Below, piece after piece: positions 1-5,700 of a stretch of DNA of 9,244 nucleotides. Position 1 is the stretch's first letter. Every line of letters starts with the position of its first letter. The notes below the pieces were generated by a model. That model saw only the letters and a list, made by a program, of their open reading frames with translations, did not search any database and was not told where the DNA came from. The position numbers were made by a program, and so were the translations under genes. Origin of the DNA: Bdellovibrionales bacterium (GTDB taxonomy: Bacteria > Bdellovibrionota > Bacteriovoracia > Bacteriovoracales > Bacteriovoracaceae); the NCBI GenBank assembly GCA_005791855.1, contig SXUH01000113.1:1-9244 (forward strand), given 5' to 3'.

Positions 1-440
1 GAGGCGAAGTCTCCCTGCGCTCCGAGGGAGTTCGAGAGCTGCCGGAAGAAGCTCAGATCCAGGTACACCTGCTTGTCCCCGGGACAGTAGAAGGGCCCGA
101 CGGCGCTGCTAGCACTTCCGCACGCCGACCTCGTCATCTGGCTGAAGAGGACGAGCTTCGGTTCCTCGTAGCGGAGGTTGTTCCGCCGGAAGATCTCGTT
201 CCACACGTCCTCGGTGTCCGCCAGGACCACGGCGACGAAGTTCTTCTGCTCCTCGCTCTGGGGAGACACTTCCTGCCTCTGGACGTTGACCGAATTCTGC
301 ACCAGGTAGTCCATCGGATTCCCGCCGGAGAGGTAGACCACGACGGCCCCGAGGATCAGCCCCCCGATGCCCATGCTCCCCGCTCCCATGCGGCGTTGGT
401 CGAGGACGTTCCCACTCATTCTCCGGTTCTTCCACAGCAT
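1..440 (-). CDS. YpfJ-type neutral zinc metallopeptidase, N-terminal part (cut by window edge)
   Basis: Reading leftward from ATG 438-440 gives 146 codons with no stop. The start has a good ribosome binding site, AGGAG, 7 nt upstream. The product has a short basic N-terminus and a glycine-rich membrane anchor at about residues 23-40. A soluble domain follows with DTEDVWNEIF (75-84), MTRSACGSA (102-110) and GPFYCPGDKQVYLDLSFF (115-132). This order, including the two cysteines C107 and C119, matches my memory of E. coli YpfJ and the putative neutral zinc metallopeptidase family (PF04228). In that family the HExxH zinc motif follows the GDFA segment within about ten residues, so it should lie just past the left edge. 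I expect a membrane-anchored protein with its domain outside the cytoplasm. Family members are about 290 residues, so roughly half is visible. Activity cannot be judged without the motif. No convincing promoter was found in 441-560. Confidence 0.88.
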   Translation of the reverse strand, partial: MLWKNRRMSGNVLDQRRMGAGSMGIGGLILGAVVVYLSGGNPMDYLVQNSVNVQRQEVSPQSEEQKNFVAVVLADTEDVWNEIFRRNNLRYEEPKLVLFSQMTRSACGSASSAVGPFYCPGDKQVYLDLSFFRQLSNSLGAQGDFA

Positions 441-560
441 ACGAATCTCCTCTTAAAAGAGTCAGTGTTTCTCAGAATTAATGGTACTTAAAAAATGACC
501 CCTGAAGTAGGTGCGAGTGGTCTTCAACCCGTTGGAGCGCGGAGCTTTACTAATCTTCAG

Positions 561-592
561 AATAAAAATAGCCCGGGTGAAATACCCGAGCT
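561..592 (-). terminator. Intrinsic terminator of the DUF2608 gene
   Basis: Read on the minus strand, positions 592-584 pair with 578-570 in a 9-bp stem around a 5-nt loop (583-579). One pair is a G-U wobble in the minus-strand RNA; on the plus strand the same position would be a C-A mismatch, which favours the minus orientation. The stem is followed at once by a U-rich run (TATTTTTATT, 570-561). It begins 14 bp past the stop codon of the gene ending at 607, so it should end that transcript and insulate the peptidase gene further downstream. Confidence 0.85.
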
Positions 593-606
593 ATCCGTTA
601 CCTCAT

Positions 607-1419
607 CTACCTCCGGAAAACTTTCAGGTAGCTGCTCATGATCTCCCGGGCCTCGGCGTTGACCTGCGCCTTCGGGCCCCGCTTGAAGCTCTCCACCACC
701 GGATCTTCTTTCGAGTAGCGGAAGGTCACCACCTCCGTCGCGGCCTGGGGGGAGAAGGTCTCGTACACCCGCTTCGTGTGCCGTTCGTGGTCGTCGGCGA
801 AGACGATGGCTTTGAAGCTCTTGCGCGACTTCTTCAGGAGGAAGGCCAGGGCCTCGCCCTTGTGGTGGCCGGCGGTCATGAATATCCCGTTCATGAAGCT
901 CACGTTCGCCTTGAACGGCGGCTCGAGGATCTCGAACGGAACCCCGGGGAGGAAGGAGCTATCCGCGAACCAGAGCCTGTTCCGGATGAGCTCCCGCTCG
1001 GTCACGCTCCGGAGCCCCGGGCTCCGGGACGTCAGGAGCACGATGGGATGCCCCTTGCTCTTGAGGCCCTGGATGAGCTGCGGGAGGTTCGGCTCGGTGA
1101 GGGACATCCGGCTGAGCTGGAAGAAGTCGGCCTGAGCCTCGAGGAGCTCGTCGAAGGATTTGAAGAGGGCTTCGGTGGAATTGGTCTTGAGCGCCTCGGC
1201 CTGCCACTCGAACCACTGGTCCGACCCCAAAGGCTGCCGAGCCCTCAGCAGCGTGTTGTCGATGTCGAGGACGAGGAGCACGTCCCGGGCCCCGTACTTC
1301 GCGCCGAGCTCGGCCGCCTTGGCGTAGACCGCGGTGTGCGTGTTCGCCTCCAGGTACTCGTGGGCGTACCCCCGCGTGAGCATGAGACAGAAAACCAGTA
1401 GAAACTTTACAGCATTCAT
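607..1419 (-). CDS. Exported HAD-like protein of the DUF2608 family
   Basis: The product has 270 residues. The frame is open upstream to 1560, but ATG 1417-1419 is preferred: it has AGGGG upstream and opens a signal peptide (MNAVKFLLVFCLMLTRGYA, likely cleaved after residue 19). The upstream extension would run across the divergent promoter region. HAD-superfamily motifs are in order: DIDNT (52-56, motif I with D52 and D54), LLTSRSP (128-134, motif II), K187 after the HH pair at 185-186 (motif III) and FADDHERH (207-214, motif IV, D209 and D210). This pattern with a signal peptide fits DUF2608 (PF11019), a HAD-like family of unknown substrate. All key catalytic positions seem present, so phosphatase activity outside the cytoplasm is plausible but inferred. 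It is divergent from a lysR gene with a 99-bp gap, which suggests control by that regulator. A terminator follows at 561-592. Confidence 0.8.
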   Translation of the reverse strand: MNAVKFLLVFCLMLTRGYAHEYLEANTHTAVYAKAAELGAKYGARDVLLVLDIDNTLLRARQPLGSDQWFEWQAEALKTNSTEALFKSFDELLEAQADFFQLSRMSLTEPNLPQLIQGLKSKGHPIVLLTSRSPGLRSVTERELIRNRLWFADSSFLPGVPFEILEPPFKANVSFMNGIFMTAGHHKGEALAFLLKKSRKSFKAIVFADDHERHTKRVYETFSPQAATEVVTFRYSKEDPVVESFKRGPKAQVNAEAREIMSSYLKVFRR

Positions 1420-1449
1420 ACAACCCCTCTTGTGAATGGAATGCCAACA

Positions 1450-1478
1450 CTTATACTTGTCAAATTCGGTGGAAACAA
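1450..1478 (-). promoter_or_regulatory. Candidate sigma70 promoter of the DUF2608 gene
   Basis: On the minus strand, TTGTTT (1478-1473) is followed after 17 bp by TATAAG (1455-1450). Transcription would start near 1443, leaving a leader of about 24 nt before ATG 1419. It overlaps the opposing lysR promoter at 1457-1484. Seen by eye only. Confidence 0.5.
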
Positions 1479-1484
1479 TATACA
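1457..1484 (+). promoter_or_regulatory. Candidate sigma70 promoter of the lysR-family gene
   Basis: TTGTCA (1457-1462) and TATACA (1479-1484) are separated by 16 bp; each matches the sigma70 consensus at about five of six positions. The start would fall near 1491, about 28 nt before ATG 1519 and on the edge of the 1491-1505 palindrome. Because it overlaps the promoter on the other strand, polymerases could compete here. Confidence 0.55.
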
Positions 1485-1490
1485 GACTTG

Positions 1491-1505
1491 GACAAAGATT
1501 TTGTC
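1491..1505. promoter_or_regulatory. Perfect 15-bp palindrome, candidate LysR-type operator
   Basis: GACAAAGATTTTGTC is a perfect inverted repeat with 6-bp arms and a 3-bp centre at 1498. It lies at the predicted lysR start site and about 55 bp upstream of the predicted start of the divergent DUF2608 gene. LysR-type regulators commonly use this arrangement for self-repression and divergent control. It does not match the textbook T-N11-A box exactly. A further TTGTC occurs at 1457-1461, 44 bp from the matching right-arm TTGTC at 1501-1505. Confidence 0.45.
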
Positions 1506-1518
1506 TTTTGAGGAAACA

Positions 1519-2409
1519 ATGAAAATCAGAGATATTTCGACCTGGGAGTCCTTCTACCACGTGGCGAAGGACGCGAGCTTCACCTCCGCAGCGAAGAAGC
1601 TCAGCGTGGGGACGTCGCTCCTCAGTAAGCGAATCACCCGGTTAGAAGATGACTTAGGAGTGCGGCTCTTCCACCGCTCGACCCGAAAGGTCAGACTCAC
1701 GAAAGACGGCGAAGCGCTGCTGCCGCAGGTGGAGACCATGCTCTCCGACCTCACTTCCCTGGAAGAAAAGTTCCAGAAGAACCACTCCATCTCCGGGACC
1801 ATCCGGATGACCTGTGTCACATCCGTGGCCCACAAACTCATCGCCCCCGTCCTGGTGGAGTTCATGAAGCTCCACCCGGGGATCCGGTTCGAGTTCAACT
1901 CCACCGATGAGATCCTCGACCTCATCGACAACCAGCTGGACCTCGCGGTCCGGGTCCAGGGGCCGACGGGGGCGGACTTCGTCTTCACCAAGCTCCTGGA
2001 GAACAACCTGGTGGTGTGCGCTTCTCCGAAGTACCTGAAGACCTTGACCAGGGAGATCCGGAGGCCCGAGGACCTCCTCGCCCACCCGATCCTCACCCTC
2101 CGGGTCTACGAGAACTGCCGCTTCATCAAAACGGGATTTCCGCTCTCGCGGTTGAACAAGAACCGGATGATCCTGTGTGAGAGCGGGCTCTACCTCACCG
2201 AACTCGCTCTCCAGGGTTCGGGGATTGCGATCCGCTCCCACTGGGACGTGAAGGCCCACCTCGAGTCGGGGAAGCTCGTGCAGCTCCTGGCGAACCACCA
2301 GCTCGAATCGTTTAAGAACCTCTACGCCGTGGTCCCGACCCGGAGGCTCATGTCTCTCCGGGTGCGGACCTTCCTGGATTTCCTGGTGAAAAAACTCGCC
2401 AAGTCCTAG
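1519..2409 (+). CDS. LysR-family transcriptional regulator (CrgA/DmlR-like group)
   Basis: The product has 296 residues, normal for the family. The frame is open back to 1432, but ATG 1519-1521 is preferred: it has GAGG five bases upstream and begins directly before the conserved N-terminus. The winged helix-turn-helix covers about residues 1-60, with the signature ASFTSAAKKL, S-LLSKRITRLE, LGVRLFHRSTR and LTKDG. A linker helix follows, then a periplasmic-binding-protein-like effector domain from about residue 88. Segments such as DLAVRVQGP, VVCASPKYL and the RPEDLLAHP stretch place it in the large subgroup that includes CrgA and DmlR. The effector cannot be predicted. It is divergent from the DUF2608 gene, the most likely target besides itself, and convergent with the metallopeptidase gene, the two stop codons being only 3 bp apart. 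Confidence 0.93.
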   Translation: MKIRDISTWESFYHVAKDASFTSAAKKLSVGTSLLSKRITRLEDDLGVRLFHRSTRKVRLTKDGEALLPQVETMLSDLTSLEEKFQKNHSISGTIRMTCVTSVAHKLIAPVLVEFMKLHPGIRFEFNSTDEILDLIDNQLDLAVRVQGPTGADFVFTKLLENNLVVCASPKYLKTLTREIRRPEDLLAHPILTLRVYENCRFIKTGFPLSRLNKNRMILCESGLYLTELALQGSGIAIRSHWDVKAHLESGKLVQLLANHQLESFKNLYAVVPTRRLMSLRVRTFLDFLVKKLAKS

Positions 2410-2412
2410 AAG

Positions 2413-3792
2413 CTAGCGCCGTCCCCGTGGCATCGTCAGCTCGAGGAGTTCCTTCTTCGTGTACCGCGGATGGTGCGGATCCGCCTCGACCCTCACCGCC
2501 TTCGTTCGGGACGGGGTGGAGCGGCCGTAGATGTAGCGAGAGAAGTCCTCCGAGAAGTCCATCCCGGAGAACTGGGCAAGGTCCCTCTCGAAGACTTCGG
2601 TGGTCACGGTCCTGAACATGTTCCGCTGGAAGTACTCTTTCAGGAAGGTCTTGAGGTGCAGCCCCCGCTCGTTCATCTTGTGCGAGACGAGGGAGAGGAA
2701 GGCGGATCCCTGCGCGTAGGAGTTACTGTCCGTGCTCCGTCTCCAGACGGAATGCCCGGCGAGCTTCGCCGACGGATGGGCGATCCCCGGGAGCTGGCGG
2801 TAGAGGTTGTCTCTCCAGCGAGAGAGGCCTTCGTCCATCCAGCCGGAGTTCCCGTTGGCGGGCATCACCCCTCTGGCGTTGTAGGAGTGGAAGAGCTCGT
2901 GGCCCAGGGAGAGCAGTCCGGTGGAGGTCGCCCCCGAGTACTCCATCCCGCCCTTCACCAGGGAAACTCCGTAGACGAGGAGCTGGTCATGGGGGAACGG
3001 GCCGTAGTCGGCTTCGAGCTCGGCGAGGATGCCTTTGGTTAGGACGACGAACGGGTCGATGGCCACGGTGGTGTAGATGTCCACCGGGATCTTCCGGCCA
3101 TCGATGGACGGGTAGTAGAAGCTCACGTTACTGGTGATGCTCTTCTCGGGGAACAAGTGGAAGAAGACCGAGGAGCTCGTGTACTTGGCGGGGTACGTGA
3201 CCTCGAGCTTCTCTTCGCTGAGCTTCGTCACGGTGCCATTGGCCTTGAGGGTGTGGGCAAGACCCTCGAGGCCGATGAGGTTCACCGTCACCTTCTTGGA
3301 GTACTGGTCGAACTCCAGGTTGGACGGGACGTACTGCTCGAGGTAGCTCCGGTCGTTTAGATCCGAGAGCCAGAAGGCCGAGGCCACGCCGAGGTCGCTC
3401 CAGACGACGTTGGTGGTGAGTCCGTGTTTCAGCTTGAGCTGGTGCCGTCCGACCGGGACCTTACTTTGGAGAATCCGGAAGGAGGTCTGCGCATCCGGGT
3501 CCAGGCTTAGGGCCTGCTCCACCGGTACCCCGTCCAGGGTCAGGTCGGTCGGCTCGGGTACGAGGTCGAACACGGGGAACCCCGCCTCATGAACTTCGAA
3601 GTCGATGGTCGACTCGACACTCACCGTCTTACTGTGATTGTCGAAGTGGAGTTCGTACTCCGCGTGGCTAAAATCTACGAAGACTGCCTTGCCGTCCTTA
3701 TAGGTGAAGGCCGGGGGCGCCTCCGAGAAAGCGGCAAACGAGACCGAGGCGAAGAGAGAGAGAACTGCGATGATGAACGTCCGGCTTTTCAT
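2413..3792 (-). CDS. Exported gluzincin metallopeptidase (M1-like)
   Basis: The product has 459 residues. ATG 3790-3792 has GGAG seven bases upstream and opens a signal peptide (MKSRTFIIAVLSLFASVSFA, residues 1-20). The N-terminal half looks like a beta-sandwich. The catalytic part has GGMEYSGA (281-288), similar to the GAMEN substrate-binding motif of M1 aminopeptidases. It then has HELFH (298-302) and, exactly 18 residues later, the glutamate of MDEGLS (E321). The HExxH-(18)-E spacing is that of gluzincins, so H298, H302 and E321 should bind zinc and E299 should be the catalytic base. HSYN after the motif resembles M61 peptidases, so the assignment lies between M1 and M61. At 459 residues it is much shorter than classic M1 enzymes. 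It probably acts outside the cytoplasm on peptides. It lies 72 bp downstream of the lipoprotein methyltransferase gene on the same strand with no terminator between, so they may be cotranscribed. Confidence 0.87.
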   Translation of the reverse strand: MKSRTFIIAVLSLFASVSFAAFSEAPPAFTYKDGKAVFVDFSHAEYELHFDNHSKTVSVESTIDFEVHEAGFPVFDLVPEPTDLTLDGVPVEQALSLDPDAQTSFRILQSKVPVGRHQLKLKHGLTTNVVWSDLGVASAFWLSDLNDRSYLEQYVPSNLEFDQYSKKVTVNLIGLEGLAHTLKANGTVTKLSEEKLEVTYPAKYTSSSVFFHLFPEKSITSNVSFYYPSIDGRKIPVDIYTTVAIDPFVVLTKGILAELEADYGPFPHDQLLVYGVSLVKGGMEYSGATSTGLLSLGHELFHSYNARGVMPANGNSGWMDEGLSRWRDNLYRQLPGIAHPSAKLAGHSVWRRSTDSNSYAQGSAFLSLVSHKMNERGLHLKTFLKEYFQRNMFRTVTTEVFERDLAQFSGMDFSEDFSRYIYGRSTPSRTKAVRVEADPHHPRYTKKELLELTMPRGRR

Positions 3793-3864
3793 AAAACTCC
3801 AGGTCTTTAGTGATGATGCCGACCATGGTAGCTTAGAAACTTCGGTTTAGAACGTTACATCGTC

Positions 3865-4695
3865 TTACCGCCTCCGAGGGACTTTCACGAACTTCAGTGT
3901 CATTCTGTCACTCTCCCCGATGTCCTCGTACTTGTCCCGGTCTACCTCGCCGAGCCGGTAGAACGGCGGCAGTGTCCAGACGCCCTCCGGATAATCGGCG
4001 GTGTCCTTCGGATTCGCGTTGACCTCGGACTTCGCGGCGAGCCTAAATCCACCTTTCTTCGCCATGGCTATAACTTCGCTCTCCGTCAGGTACCCGCTCT
4101 TTGGAAAATTCTTCTTCCCCGCCGCCACCCGGTGCTGGACGATCCCGAGGATCCCCCCGGGCTTCAGGATGTCATGGAAGAATTTAAACGCCATTGGAAC
4201 TGAGTTCTGGGCGACCCAGTTGTGAACGCTGCTGATGGAGATCACCAGGTCCGCGGAGGCCGGCTTGATCCGGTTCCGGGAGTCGATGGGCTCGAAGGGA
4301 ATGATCTTCGCCTGGTGCTGCACGTCCGGATGCCGGAGGAGGATGTTCTGGATCTTGGCCTCGTTGTCGAGCAGGATCTGCGGGGGATTCGACGGGAGCC
4401 TCGGGATGGCCATCACGTACTGCCCCTGCTTGGCGAGGTAGGGCGCGAGGATCTCGGTGTAGTACCCGGCGCCGGGAGAGATTTCCACCACCGTCATCTC
4501 TGGCGTCACGCCGAAGAATTTTAAAGTCTCGAGCGGATGCTGGTACTCGTCTCGGTCTGAGTTTTCTTCCGCGCGGTCCGATGAGTCCACCGCTTCCTCG
4601 AGGGACCCGGGGAGCGCCCTGGGCCCTGTCTGCGTCCGGAAGAACGCGCACGAGGAGAGGATAAGGAGGACGGATAATAAAACAGTAGCTTTCAT
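3865..4695 (-). CDS. Putative lipoprotein with a class I SAM methyltransferase-like domain (COG4798 type)
   Basis: The product has 276 residues. ATG 4693-4695 is chosen over the upstream frame extension to 4728 because AAGGA lies eight bases before it and it opens a lipoprotein signal, MKATVLLSVLLILSSC. The lipobox L-S-S-C places the lipidated cysteine at C16, followed by A17, which in Gram-negatives favours the outer membrane. After an acidic linker come YQHPLETLKFFGV (51-63) and the Rossmann glycine motif VVEISPGAGYYTEILAP (69-85). ADLVISISSVHNW (148-160) and LKPGGILGIVQHR (177-189) follow. This pattern fits the predicted methyltransferases of COG4798, many of which carry N-terminal secretion signals. 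Substrate and role are unknown. A SAM-dependent fold outside the cytoplasm is odd, because SAM is cytoplasmic. No clear promoter was found in 4696-4833. Confidence 0.82.
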   Translation of the reverse strand: MKATVLLSVLLILSSCAFFRTQTGPRALPGSLEEAVDSSDRAEENSDRDEYQHPLETLKFFGVTPEMTVVEISPGAGYYTEILAPYLAKQGQYVMAIPRLPSNPPQILLDNEAKIQNILLRHPDVQHQAKIIPFEPIDSRNRIKPASADLVISISSVHNWVAQNSVPMAFKFFHDILKPGGILGIVQHRVAAGKKNFPKSGYLTESEVIAMAKKGGFRLAAKSEVNANPKDTADYPEGVWTLPPFYRLGEVDRDKYEDIGESDRMTLKFVKVPRRR

Positions 4696-4834
4696 TTCTA
4701 AATTCCTTCTAAAGGATTTCCTGCCCACCTGTCATATGCCAAACCTCTCAAACAGTACACTTTTTCGCTTCATTTCAAGACAAAAAAACATCAGTTTGAT
4801 TTAGGAAGCCTTTGGATTGAATTCCGGATTTACT

Positions 4835-4843
4835 TGCTAGCAT
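4835..4843 (+). promoter_or_regulatory. Possible extended -10 promoter of the small two-gene operon
   Basis: TGCTAGCAT (4835-4843) fits an extended -10 element, with TTGAAT at 4817-4822 as a weak -35 only 15 bp upstream. The start would be near 4850, about 29 nt before ATG 4879. The match is modest, and an alternative sigma factor is possible. Confidence 0.3.
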
Positions 4844-4878
4844 ATAGCCAGGTAACAACTTCTACTAAGGAGAAGAAT

Positions 4879-5205
4879 ATGACTAAGAAAAATGTGAGAA
4901 AAACACTTCAGCGAACCAAGTCCACTCCGAACATCGTGAAGACGCAGGAGAAGATCAACCGCGACTATCGGATGCTCTTCCGGGACTACGGTAGACTCTC
5001 CCTCCGCATCTGGGAGAAGCCGGTGACGAGATACATCGTCGGCGGCGCAGCCCTCGCGGCCCTCTTCCCGATCGGCAAGCGCGCCATGAGCTTCTACCCA
5101 CGGTTCGCCGAGTTCTTCCGCGGAAGCCTCGACGAAGTCGAATCCCGACTCTCGGGCCTCGGGAACCGGATGAAGATCAAAGACGACGTCGCCTCGAGAC
5201 ACCAC
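4879..5205 (+). CDS. Unrecognised small basic protein, first gene of a paralogous pair
   Basis: The product has 108 residues plus a C-terminal histidine (109 in all), ending in RHH; the stop is TAA 5206-5208. ATG 4879-4881 is chosen because AAGGAG (4867-4872) sits six bases upstream; the frame stays open to 4834 but has no comparable site there. I do not recognise the family. The N-terminal 40 residues are strongly basic (KKNVRK, QRTK). A short hydrophobic, glycine-alanine-rich stretch follows (YIVGGAALAALFPIG, 52-66), long enough for membrane contact but marginal for a full span. The C-terminal half contains a YPRF segment and a probable amphipathic helix (DEVESRLSGL). Residues 43-88 align without gaps to residues 76-121 of the next gene's product, with 14 identities, so the two look like diverged duplicates. 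No signal peptide is seen. Coding status is supported by the ribosome binding site, GC-rich codon use and the partner gene. Confidence 0.75.
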
Positions 5206-5217
5206 TAAGCCACATCC

Positions 5218-5223
5218 AGGAGG
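5218..5223 (+). promoter_or_regulatory. Strong ribosome binding site of the repeat-containing gene
   Basis: AGGAGG lies 5 bases before ATG 5229-5231, within the 20-bp gap between the two genes of the operon. It fixes the start of the second gene. Confidence 0.8.
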
Positions 5224-5228
5224 ATAAA

Positions 5229-5636
5229 ATGCCTAAAGCCACGAATAAAAAAACTAGTTCCGCTCGGAAGTCAACCCAGGCCCGGAACTTCGACACCTTC
5301 TCCGGATCGAACTCTGCTTCGACGGCTTCCTACTCCGGGATGGACTCGGGGATGAACTCCCGAATGAACTCCGGGATGGATTCCGGGATGAACTCCGGCT
5401 CAAGCTTCGGCCGCTCCGGCTTCGACCGGCAGGAACTCCTCGAGCAGATCAAGCGACTGGCCTCGAACCCGGCTGTGAGACAGATCGCCGGTGGCATCGC
5501 CACGGTCGCTCTGGCCAAGCTCCTCGATAACATCTCCACCAAGTACCCGCAGATGGCGAACCTCCTCCGCGAGAACATGGGGACCATCGAAGGGAAGATC
5601 AACGAGTACAAGCAAGGCGGCAGCCTAGCTAACTAA
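5229..5636 (+). CDS. Unrecognised small protein with SGM(D/N) tandem repeat, second gene of a paralogous pair
   Basis: The product has 135 residues; the start is fixed by the AGGAGG site at 5218-5223. I do not recognise the family. Residues 1-20 are basic and rich in K, S and T. Residues 21-64 are a low-complexity S/G/N/M region, probably disordered, with five S-G-M-(D/N) units at 36-55 (one has R for G). Residues 65-128 look helical: FDRQELLEQIKRLASNP, the G/A-rich RQIAGGIATVALAKLL, then YPQMANLLRENM and an EGKINEYK tail. The segment 76-121 matches residues 43-88 of the upstream gene's product, sharing R, P, R-x-I-x-GG, A, AL, YP, A, R and E at identical spacing. The disordered N-terminal part is absent upstream. 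The gene lies 20 bp downstream of its paralog and ends before a strong terminator, so the pair forms a self-contained operon. Function is unknown. Confidence 0.8.
   Translation: MPKATNKKTSSARKSTQARNFDTFSGSNSASTASYSGMDSGMNSRMNSGMDSGMNSGSSFGRSGFDRQELLEQIKRLASNPAVRQIAGGIATVALAKLLDNISTKYPQMANLLRENMGTIEGKINEYKQGGSLAN
5334..5393 (+). repeat. Five imperfect 12-bp tandem units encoding S-(G/R)-M-(D/N)
   Basis: Five in-frame 12-bp units, each close to TCCGGGATGGAC or TCCGGGATGAAC, encode residues 36-55. The third unit (TCCCGAATGAAC) changes G to R. D and N alternate in part, which hints at an older 24-bp unit. Because units are multiples of three, expansion or loss would keep the frame. Confidence 0.85.
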
Positions 5637-5662
5637 GGCTCGGCTACTTAACTTGATATGAG

Positions 5663-5700
5663 GGGCCCGAAGATCTCCGAACTTCGGGCCCTTTTTTTTT
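5663..5700 (+). terminator. Strong intrinsic terminator of the small two-gene operon
   Basis: GGGCCCGAAG (5663-5672) and CTTCGGGCCC (5682-5691) form a perfect 10-bp stem around a 9-nt loop, followed by nine T (5692-5700). It starts 26 bp past the TAA of the upstream gene. The last T also belongs to the complement of the TGA stop (5700-5702) of the opposing membrane-protein gene, so the hairpin is shared between convergent operons. On the minus strand it has no U-tract. Confidence 0.95.

Noticed and set aside
109..435. A 108-codon minus-strand frame at the left edge
   Set aside because: It is out of frame with the zinc metallopeptidase reading of the same strand, which has a ribosome binding site and conserved family motifs.
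441..560. Promoter for the YpfJ-like peptidase
   Set aside because: TTG- and TA-rich hexamers occur, but none has both acceptable spacing and sequence.
511..1401. A 296-codon open frame on the plus strand opposite the DUF2608 gene
   Set aside because: It is the complement of a gene with clear HAD motifs, starts at no ribosome binding site, reads through a terminator hairpin, and its composition (R, E, L, G, P) is typical of antisense frames in GC-rich DNA.
1432..1518. N-terminal extension of the LysR protein from ATG 1432
   Set aside because: The extra residues are not family-like and would include the promoter and palindrome; ATG 1519 has a good ribosome binding site and the conserved N-terminus.
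1420..1560. N-terminal extension of the DUF2608 gene up to 1560
   Set aside because: It would place a signal peptide 47 residues inside the protein, cross the divergent promoters and overlap the lysR coding start.
2406..2416. CTAG-AAG-CTAG inverted repeat at the lysR/metallopeptidase junction
   Set aside because: It is formed by the two TAG stop codons facing each other and is only 4 bp per arm.
3826..3850. CCATGG palindrome and AAAC-TTCG-GTTT hairpin between the lipoprotein and metallopeptidase genes
   Set aside because: The stems are too short and lack a U-run, so no terminator can be claimed.
4696..4833. Promoter for the lipoprotein methyltransferase on the minus strand
   Set aside because: TTGAAA with TACTGT is the best pair, but the spacing is only 15 bp, so it was left out.
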